Assembly (NCBI RefSeq): GCF_007988945.1
Contig: NZ_BJVC01000003.1
Location: 124,001-188,000, forward strand
Direction of reading: 5' to 3'
Length of the DNA stretch: 64,000 bases
Source of the DNA: Swaminathania salitolerans
GTDB lineage: Bacteria; Pseudomonadota; Alphaproteobacteria; Acetobacterales; Acetobacteraceae
Shown: in pieces, positions 8,549 to 15,238 of the stretch
Layout of the letters: the number at the start of each line of letters is the position of its first letter
Numbering within the stretch: the first letter of the stretch is position 1
Position numbers and translations under genes: made by a program
Notes under the pieces: generated by a model
Databases searched by the model: none
The model's input: the letters and a program-made list of their open reading frames with translations, nothing else
Told to the model about the DNA's origin: nothing

Positions 8549-9652
8549 TCAGCATGTCGAATCATCGAAAAGTGTCATTTGCGCCAGATTTTCGCCTGAA
8601 TTCCCTTCGAGCCCTGTCAGGGTCACACCCATGAGCCGTATAGGTCGGTCGAGGGGGAAAAACATCCTCAGCAGAACCAGAGCCTGATCCCGCATCATCT
8701 CCTCCGTGGCGATGGCGCGGCTTTCCGATCGTGTGCGGGTCACGCTGCGAAAATCGGCATATTTGATCTTGAGAACGAGCGTTCGGCCGGAAATGGCGCG
8801 GGCGGTCCGAAGCCGCCAGAGCTTCGCGCATAAATCCTCGAGCACGTTTCGCGCCTCGTTCCAGTCCGACAGATCGCGCTCGAACGTGGTCTCCGTCCCC
8901 AGGGATTTGCGGACCGTATCGGCCACCACCGGCCGGTCGTCGATCCCGCGCGCGATTGCCGCGTAGAACGCCGCGGCCTTGCCGAAATGCCGTTTCAGCA
9001 CATCGATGGGTGCGTCTCGCAAATCCGCCCCGGTAAAGATGCCGAGCGCGTTCATGCGCGCGCGCGTCGCCGGACCGATGCCGTGGAACTGCTCCACGCG
9101 CAAGGCGGCTGCGAAACCCGGCCCCATCTGCGGTGTGATCACGAACTGGCCATTCGGCTTGCGATGATCGGAGGCCAGCTTGGCCAGGAAGCGGTTATAG
9201 GAAATCCCGGCGGATGCCGTGAGGCCCGTTTCCTCGAAAATGGCCGCCCGGATGAGACGCGCCACCTGCGTGGCCGACCCGTAATCGCGATAGGTTCCGG
9301 AAACGTCCAGAGAAGCCTCGTCCAGGGACAAGGGCTGGATCAGCGCGGTGTAACGCGCGAACACCGCGTGGATCTGCCGGGAGACCGCACGATAGACATC
9401 GAATCTCGGAGGAACGAAGACGAGATCGGGACAATGCCGCAAAGCGGTACGCGAGGGCATGGCCGAGCGCACCCCGAAACGGCGCGCTTCATAACTCGCT
9501 GCGGCGACCACCCCGCGCCCTTCGCCGCGGCCCACCGCAACGGCCCTCCCCCTCAGATCCGGATCGTCCCTTTGCTCGACGGACGCATAGAACGCGTCCA
9601 TATCGATGTGAATGATGCGACGCGTCGTCGGGGGGGAATCTCCGGGGAGCAT
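8549..9652 (-). CDS. dinB: DNA polymerase IV (Y-family translesion polymerase)
   Basis: 367 residues with the DinB hallmarks. The first catalytic acidic motif is IHIDMDAFYASVEQ, followed by YEARRFGVRSAMP. The second catalytic pair is SLDEASLD, and the thumb carries helix-hairpin-helix motifs (FHGIGPATRARMNALG). The C-terminal little-finger domain has VLKIKYADFRSVTRT. It performs error-prone bypass synthesis in the cytoplasm and is usually SOS-induced. The C-terminal beta-clamp motif could be QMTLFD at the end. A 12-bp dyad (9670-9681) lies just upstream and might be an operator. Confidence 0.95.
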   Translation of the reverse strand: MLPGDSPPTTRRIIHIDMDAFYASVEQRDDPDLRGRAVAVGRGEGRGVVAAASYEARRFGVRSAMPSRTALRHCPDLVFVPPRFDVYRAVSRQIHAVFARYTALIQPLSLDEASLDVSGTYRDYGSATQVARLIRAAIFEETGLTASAGISYNRFLAKLASDHRKPNGQFVITPQMGPGFAAALRVEQFHGIGPATRARMNALGIFTGADLRDAPIDVLKRHFGKAAAFYAAIARGIDDRPVVADTVRKSLGTETTFERDLSDWNEARNVLEDLCAKLWRLRTARAISGRTLVLKIKYADFRSVTRTRSESRAIATEEMMRDQALVLLRMFFPLDRPIRLMGVTLTGLEGNSGENLAQMTLFDDSTC

Positions 9653-9669
9653 GCCCCGGTTATGACATC

Positions 9670-9681
9670 GTTCTCAGGAAC
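9670..9681. promoter_or_regulatory. Dyad GTTC-N4-GAAC upstream of dinB
   Basis: GTTCTCAGGAAC, a perfect 4-bp-arm palindrome ending 18 bp before the dinB start. It is not the alphaproteobacterial LexA box (GTTC-N7-GTTC), so a LexA role is only a guess. Confidence 0.3.
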
Positions 9682-9718
9682 AAAACAAGATCATAACTCC
9701 GGATGATCCACCTAGAAA

Positions 9719-11227
9719 TCAGGCCAGAGCGTTCCAGAGCAAACCGGGAACCATTCGTGAGATTTCCGCCCGGACGGAAGGCTGCGCGGCATAGAGAGCC
9801 CGAAGGAACACGTCGTTCGAAGGCGGACAAGGCGCCTCTTCACGAAGCCAGTGGAGGATATCCCGGGCAGAGACCCCATGCCCCGGGGCGAAGGGAAGCG
9901 ATCTTTGCGGGCCGGCATCCATCAGCTCGGTCGGCTCCAGCGCGATCTGCTCCCACTCCCGGGCCTGGTGCCTGTTGACCTCGATCTTTCCGATTCCATT
10001 CTCCGGCGGCTGGAAGGCCATGTAGAAGGATTCGACGGGATTACGCAGGGCGACAGCACCGTTTTCGTCGGTGACGAGACGGAAGATTGCCCGCTCCATG
10101 AGCCGCGCATCTCCCTCGAACTTCATGAAGCTCCTGTTGCATCCGGGAATGCTGAGCACGATCAGGTCCGGTGTATCGTCCGAAATATAGCCGATAACGG
10201 GAAGAAGCCCCTCGCGCTGTGCGGTCTCCCCATCGGCATGGACGATCGTTGCGGAACCGGGCAGACAATAGAGACAGGTGTCGAAATAGGAGCGCAGGGC
10301 CACCCATGAGACGGACGCCGTCCGGGGCGACAGGGTCGTCTCACGCCGTCCTGCGGGTTCGAAACCGTATTGACCCGACTGCAGACGCCGGATCGCCGAA
10401 CCCACCGCTTCTTCGTAGATCGGCGCGAGAAACTGCTCCATTCGGGGAACGAGACGAAGCGGTCCGGCATCCGTCTCATCGTTCCGGTCGAAATGATCCC
10501 AATATCCCACCGAGTCCGACAGATCGGCATTCAGGCGACGTTTGATCCTCTGGATATAGTGTTCCATGCTTCGGCAGATGAAATGCAGCACGAAACCATG
10601 GGACCACTCGATTTCCTGAACGGCATTTGCGCTTTCGACCAGGCGCCCGCTCGGTCGCGCATAACGTTCCGTCGGCACATCGAACCAGTGGGGATTGATA
10701 TAGGTCTCGCTCGTCTTCTCCGGACGAACGAAGCTCTTGACGAGCACATTGTCGCCCAGAGCCTCGGTCGAATGCATGGGGAAGGCTTCGATCGTCGTGA
10801 TCCGCGGTCTGACGACACGATTGGCGCTTCCATGTATGCGCCAGGAAAAGGCAATCCCGTCGGCATCCTCGAATCGCCACAGAAACTCGGGAAGGCTGTC
10901 GAAATGCCTGAGATAGACGTATTCGTCTCCATCCAGAAAACCGATCCAGTCGAACTCGTTGCGACTGAGCGCGGCGGCCTTCATGAACGAATCCCGCTGC
11001 CTCAGATAGAAATCAGGCTCGGAGAGGGGATCGGTCCTGAAAAGCCTGATATCGTAGCATTTCGAGGCAGCCTGAAGAATCTCCCATGTCCCGTCGGAGG
11101 AGTGGTCGTCGAACACGAAGAAGGCTTCGACACCCAGCGCGGCATGCCAGGCGATCCATCCCGCTATGTCCGAAAACTCATCCTTTACAAACAGGACGAC
11201 CGCAACGCTCGGAAGATTTTCAGTCAT
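9719..11227 (-). CDS. Family 2-like glycosyltransferase
   Basis: 502 residues. The N-terminal GT-A domain has FVKDEFSDIAGWIAWHAALG, the nucleotide-binding DDHSSDGTWE, and the metal-binding FLDGDEYVYL. The mid-part HSTEALGDN...KTSETYINPHWF and the His-containing GFVLHFICRSMEHYIQRIKRR belong to the same cluster of surface-glycan transferases (Glyco_tranf_2_4/GT92-like). The C-terminal ~200 residues are not recognised. No signal or membrane segment, so it probably acts at the cytoplasmic face. It stands between hemH and dinB with ~150 bp on its 5' side; acceptor and sugar are unknown. Confidence 0.8.
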   Translation of the reverse strand: MTENLPSVAVVLFVKDEFSDIAGWIAWHAALGVEAFFVFDDHSSDGTWEILQAASKCYDIRLFRTDPLSEPDFYLRQRDSFMKAAALSRNEFDWIGFLDGDEYVYLRHFDSLPEFLWRFEDADGIAFSWRIHGSANRVVRPRITTIEAFPMHSTEALGDNVLVKSFVRPEKTSETYINPHWFDVPTERYARPSGRLVESANAVQEIEWSHGFVLHFICRSMEHYIQRIKRRLNADLSDSVGYWDHFDRNDETDAGPLRLVPRMEQFLAPIYEEAVGSAIRRLQSGQYGFEPAGRRETTLSPRTASVSWVALRSYFDTCLYCLPGSATIVHADGETAQREGLLPVIGYISDDTPDLIVLSIPGCNRSFMKFEGDARLMERAIFRLVTDENGAVALRNPVESFYMAFQPPENGIGKIEVNRHQAREWEQIALEPTELMDAGPQRSLPFAPGHGVSARDILHWLREEAPCPPSNDVFLRALYAAQPSVRAEISRMVPGLLWNALA

Positions 11228-11292
11228 CGAAAAGATTGATCCATTACAGGGAATAACAATCTCTTATCGCAGACGGGCCTGAGTTAATCCAT

Positions 11293-11319
11293 ATGTCTGC
11301 CGGAAAAACCGGCAGACAT
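11293..11319. other. 11-bp perfect inverted repeat (hairpin) between hemH and glycosyltransferase
   Basis: Arms ATGTCTGCCGG and CCGGCAGACAT enclose AAAAA. It follows hemH in its direction of transcription and could end or attenuate its transcript, but no T-tract follows on either strand. Confidence 0.5.
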
Positions 11320-11381
11320 TATGTTGCTCGGAAATATTCAGTACCGAACACGGACGACGCAGGCGGCAGATAACCGGCGGT

Positions 11382-12416
11382 TCAGCGCGACCGGTTTTGC
11401 CGGGACTCCTCCGACCCGATCAGGAGCGCTTCCAGAAGGTCGATCGCATCGTCGCTGTCATTGAGGCATGGAATGAGGGTCAGTTCCTCTCCACCGGCCT
11501 CTAGGAACGACTCACGCAGTTCGTTGCCGATCTCGTCGAGCGTCTCGATACAATCGCTGATGAAACCGGGCATGATCACCGCGATACGGGTGATGCCCTG
11601 TTCTGGAAGCGCCGAGACGAAAGGCGCCGTATAAGGCTGCACCCATTCCATAGGTCCGAAGCGGGACTGATAGGTTATGGGCATCTGCTCTTCGCTCACC
11701 GAGAGCCTTTCGCGGAGCGCACGAAGGGTGCGTTCGCAATCTTCCGGATAGTAATCGCCCTTCTCCACACAGCTTTTGGGCAGGCCGTGGAACGACGCCA
11801 CGATCTGCTGCGGTTTCCAGGACAGGGAGGCGAGATGGGCGCGTACGCTCTTTTCCAGCGCATCGATATAAAGCGGATGATCCGGAAAAGCGGGCAATGT
11901 CTGGATCGCCGGCTGGCGACGCAGTTTCATCAGGGCCCGGAAAAGCTGGTCGTTTGCGGTGGCGGTCGTGGTCGCGCTGTATTGCGGATAAAGCGGCAGG
12001 AAGACGATACGATCGCAGCCCTGATCCATCAGGGACTCGACGGCTTCGCTAATCGAGGGCTGTCCGTAGCGCATCCCCCAGGCAACGGGACGATCGTCCC
12101 CGAGCCGGAGCCGGAGCTTCTCGGCCTGGGATCGGGTATAGACCCGCAGCGGACTTGCGTCCTCATCCTCGTTCCAGATCCGGGCATAGGCTTCGCCGCT
12201 TCGCGAAGGGCGCGTCGTGAGGACCACGCCCTGGAGAATGGGCTGCCAGATTGCGGGAGGCGCCTCGATGACGCGTCTGTCCGAAAGGAATTCGGACAGA
12301 TACCGCCTGACCGAGCGATAATCCGTGCCATCGGGCGTCCCGAGATTGGCAATCAGATAGCCGGTCTTTCCGGCCTCCGGTACAGGGGCCGAAGAAGGTT
12401 TGTGCAGGAACGCCAT
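11382..12416 (-). CDS. hemH: Ferrochelatase
   Basis: 344 residues with the full ferrochelatase pattern: LIANLGTPD, YLSEFLSDRRVIE, MRYGQPSI, LPLYPQYSATTTA, and the active-site HGLPKSCVEKGDYY with the catalytic His in SFHGLP. Later come YQSRFGPMEWVQPYT and MPGFISDCIETLDEI. It inserts Fe2+ into protoporphyrin IX at the inner-membrane surface, the last step of haem synthesis, needed by the cytochromes encoded in this window. The ATG at 12416 begins a 15-residue polar leader before the core. Single gene. Confidence 0.96.
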   Translation of the reverse strand: MAFLHKPSSAPVPEAGKTGYLIANLGTPDGTDYRSVRRYLSEFLSDRRVIEAPPAIWQPILQGVVLTTRPSRSGEAYARIWNEDEDASPLRVYTRSQAEKLRLRLGDDRPVAWGMRYGQPSISEAVESLMDQGCDRIVFLPLYPQYSATTTATANDQLFRALMKLRRQPAIQTLPAFPDHPLYIDALEKSVRAHLASLSWKPQQIVASFHGLPKSCVEKGDYYPEDCERTLRALRERLSVSEEQMPITYQSRFGPMEWVQPYTAPFVSALPEQGITRIAVIMPGFISDCIETLDEIGNELRESFLEAGGEELTLIPCLNDSDDAIDLLEALLIGSEESRQNRSR

Positions 12417-12463
12417 GTCTCTCTATCGTTTGTATGCAGGGTCACAGAGAGACGATAATGCAT

Positions 12464-12586
12464 TCAACGCTGTGGAGGTTTCCGACGGGCGCGAACCGGG
12501 ATCGGGCGAAGGGACGGAGCCGCACGCAGGGTCCCCAGTGCCACGAGGGTGAACAGACCAGCGACCAGCGTCTCGAGAACGAGCAT
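12464..12586 (-). CDS. Possible 40-residue membrane peptide upstream of hemH
   Basis: A short frame encoding MLVLETLVAGLFTLVALGTL, then a basic Pro/Arg tail (RPIPVRARRKPPQR). One hydrophobic helix with positive-inside charge distribution. GGAG lies 6 bp ahead of the ATG at 12586, an ideal spacing; another ATG lies 6 bp further upstream. It ends 47 bp before the hemH start in the same direction, so the two may share a transcript. No homologue family recognised. Confidence 0.4.
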   Translation of the reverse strand: MLVLETLVAGLFTLVALGTLRAAPSLRPIPVRARRKPPQR

Positions 12587-12709
12587 TGTCATCTCCGTCC
12601 GGGCCATTGCGGGACTGCCCCGCATTCGCCACCAGTCAATACTTTGGCATGACGCGGCAGGCGTGCAACACCGGAATCGCACATGACGGAGATGTAATAA
12701 ACGGGGAGA

Positions 12710-13735
12710 TCAGCGTCCCGGCCGGACGAGATCCAGCGCCACCAGCGCCTCGGCGATCTGCACCGCATTCAGCGCAGCTCCCTTGCGCAGATTATCCGAT
12801 ACGCACCACAGGGCGAGCCCGTTCTCGACCGTATCGTCGATCCGCAGGCGGGAGACATAGGTCGCATCCTCACCGACACATTCGATCGGGGTGACATAAC
12901 CGCCATCGTCGCGCTCGTCGCGCAGGATGACGCCCTCTGCCTCACGCAGCGCCTCACGCGCCCTGGCAAGATCGATTTTCTCCTCGCATTCGATATTGAT
13001 CGACTCGGAATGGCCGATGAAAACCGGAACGCGCACACAGGTCGCCGCGACCTTGATGTCCGGATCGAGGATCTTGCGTGTCTCGACCGCCATCTTCCAT
13101 TCTTCCTTGGTCGATCCGTCCGGAAGGAAACGATCGATATGGGGAATCACGTTGAACGCGATCTGTTTCGTGAACTGGGCGATGGTCGGCGGATCGCCGA
13201 CGAAGCTCCCCTTGCTCTGCGCGAACAGCTCATCCATGCCATCCTTGCCCGCACCGGACACGGCCTGATAGGTCGAAACCACGATACGCCTGATAGTGAA
13301 CAGATCGTGAAGCGGCTTGAGAGCGACCACCATCTGGGCCGTCGAACAGTTGGGATTGGCGACGATCCTGCGCTTCATCTTCTTGAGCGCGTTCGCGTTC
13401 ACCTCGGGAACCACCAGCGGCACGTCCGGCTCCATCCGGAACTGGGACGTATTGTCGATAACGATGCACCCGGCCGCCGCTGCACGGGGGGCATGGATGG
13501 CCGAAACCGAAGCGCCGGGGGAAAACAGGGCGATATCCCATCCCTCGAAATCGAACGTCTCGAGATTCTGGATTTTCAGGACTTTTTTGTCGCCATAGGA
13601 AATTTCCTGTCCGACCGAGCGGGCCGAAGCCAGAGCGGCCACCTCGGATACGGGAAAATGCCTCTCGGCGAGAATGCGCAGAAGCTCACGGCCCACAGCA
13701 CCAGTCGCGCCCACGACCGCAACGCGATATCCCAT
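12710..13735 (-). CDS. asd: Aspartate-semialdehyde dehydrogenase
   Basis: 341 residues. NADP-binding VVGATGAVGRELL at the N-terminus, catalytic cysteine in RIVANPNCSTAQMV, STYQAVSGAG, and the C-terminal VRVPVFIGHSESI with the active-site His. It reduces aspartyl phosphate to aspartate semialdehyde, the branch point for lysine/diaminopimelate, threonine and methionine. The ATG at 13735 is preferred to the in-frame TTG 6 bp upstream because GGGGT is at the right distance. Downstream is the small hemH-proximal reading frame. Confidence 0.96.
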   Translation of the reverse strand: MGYRVAVVGATGAVGRELLRILAERHFPVSEVAALASARSVGQEISYGDKKVLKIQNLETFDFEGWDIALFSPGASVSAIHAPRAAAAGCIVIDNTSQFRMEPDVPLVVPEVNANALKKMKRRIVANPNCSTAQMVVALKPLHDLFTIRRIVVSTYQAVSGAGKDGMDELFAQSKGSFVGDPPTIAQFTKQIAFNVIPHIDRFLPDGSTKEEWKMAVETRKILDPDIKVAATCVRVPVFIGHSESINIECEEKIDLARAREALREAEGVILRDERDDGGYVTPIECVGEDATYVSRLRIDDTVENGLALWCVSDNLRKGAALNAVQIAEALVALDLVRPGR

Positions 13736-13765
13736 TGTCAAACTACCCCAGTCAGAATTCGATGA

Positions 13766-14404
13766 TCACCGTGCGAAAGGCAGCCGCTTGAGCAGTGCCG
13801 ACAGGCGATGACGACGAAGCTCATAGCGTGCCTTTGCATTCGTAGCCATGTAGTTGAGCTGGATCGTGAAGCGCGGCCCGACATATTGCCGGTGACCGTG
13901 CCATGTTTTCGGCCCGTTCGGGAAAATCAGCAGGGTCCCGTGCGCCGGCTTCACCTCGACAGCGTAATCTTCCAGATCGTCAGGGCCGTTCAGGAGGCGC
14001 AGACATCCTTCCTGTGCGGACCAGGCAGCGCTCTCCGGATTGAGATAGAGAAGGATCGTCACGCGCTTCGCCTCGGAATCGCGATGGATGCGCCCGTCCT
14101 TCTCGCGCGTACGCCCACGCAGCGTCAGCATGCTCGGCGCGTCCTCGACATCGAGATCGAATTTGCGCGCGACGATACGCTTGAGTTTCGGCCCCTGCAG
14201 CTCCCGGGTCAGGGCGCGCACGACGGGATGCAGTTTCAGCCCCTCGGGAGGGAAGGATCCTCCGGATTGCATGTCGGGCATGAGGCCGATGAGGGTCTGC
14301 AGATCCTCCTCGCGCACGAAGTTGGGAACCACGACATGCCTGAAGGGCGCCTCGGTTACCGGGGTCCGTTCAAGAGCTTCATACTGAAGAGCGATCTGTG
14401 ACAT
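13766..14404 (-). CDS. 2-oxoglutarate/Fe(II)-dependent oxygenase domain protein
   Basis: 212 residues. The iron-binding HxD is in GRIHRDSEAKRVT, followed by LYLNPE, GCLRLLN and a distal His in KTWHGHRQYVG with the 2OG-binding arginine in PRFTIQLNY. This is the jelly-roll 2OG-Fe(II) oxygenase fold, often called prolyl 4-hydroxylase-like. Bacterial members next to glycan genes sometimes act on surface polymers, but the substrate here is unknown. It lies 30 bp upstream of asd on the same strand and may be cotranscribed with it. Confidence 0.8.
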   Translation of the reverse strand: MSQIALQYEALERTPVTEAPFRHVVVPNFVREEDLQTLIGLMPDMQSGGSFPPEGLKLHPVVRALTRELQGPKLKRIVARKFDLDVEDAPSMLTLRGRTREKDGRIHRDSEAKRVTILLYLNPESAAWSAQEGCLRLLNGPDDLEDYAVEVKPAHGTLLIFPNGPKTWHGHRQYVGPRFTIQLNYMATNAKARYELRRHRLSALLKRLPFAR

Positions 14405-14585
14405 GACACGCGAGCCTATTCCCGCTCCGCCCTCCGCACAAGACGCTTATCGGCGCCGGACCCTCACGCGGCACACACATCTCCGGAAAGGCCTCCGGCA
14501 AGGCTCCGGTCTGGGCCGCCGGACGAAACCCGGGTCTTGCGCGCATCGGGCGGCATCCGGATCCGGTCGCCCCGGTTATGCCGGT

Positions 14586-15044
14586 TCAGCCACGCAGGCG
14601 GTGATGGGGATGACGCACGGCGCTGTTGCTCACGAACTGCGTGTATCCCGCCCCGATCCTGTCGGCGTCGGAGAAGCACGATTTCAGCGACCGGACCCCG
14701 GCTGCGTTCTGCGTGGGGGTGTTCGGGGCGGGGACGTTTTCACTCCTGCGCTGCCCGTCCCCCGCATTTCGTCCGTTCATGTTTCCGCCTTCCGCCCGTT
14801 GCGCATAGGCGGACGGTTCGAAGGCGGTGCGTACGAGACGCGGCGCACGGGTGCAGCGAAGCGATGCGCGACTGTCGAAAGCGAGATGTCGCCCCGATTC
14901 CGTGACGGGACGCTCGGGCATGGCCGAGGCCACAGACAGGATCGACCAGGAAGGAGATGCCGGACCCGCCACCTGCCCCGGCCCGCTCAGGGTCGGAAGG
15001 GATAGCGCAAACGTGACTACGGCGAGCGCGGACAGGCGGCGCAT
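14586..15044 (-). CDS. Secreted protein of unknown function
   Basis: 152 residues with an N-terminal export signal (MRRLSALAVVTFALSLPTLS) and a mostly polar, low-complexity remainder. Two cysteines (RCTRAP, KSCFSDAD) could form a disulfide. GGAAGGG sits 6-7 bp before the ATG at 15044, which supports real translation. I recognise no family. It is divergent from sucA with ~195 bp between the starts. The 14405-14585 interval downstream shows no gene. Confidence 0.5.
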   Translation of the reverse strand: MRRLSALAVVTFALSLPTLSGPGQVAGPASPSWSILSVASAMPERPVTESGRHLAFDSRASLRCTRAPRLVRTAFEPSAYAQRAEGGNMNGRNAGDGQRRSENVPAPNTPTQNAAGVRSLKSCFSDADRIGAGYTQFVSNSAVRHPHHRLRG

Positions 15045-15238
15045 GACAGACCCTTCCAAACTGCAATGTCGGGACGTGCCCCGATCCGCTAGAACTCGGC
15101 ATCGTCTCGCACGGAGTCAATAGACGGGTTGCCGGATTGAAAGTTGCGCCTCTTTCTGGTGTCGTCTGCCGGAAATGCGTTTGTAAACCGGAATCGTCCG
15201 GAAAAGGGCGGCGGTCGCTGTCGAACAAGAAGAGTTGC

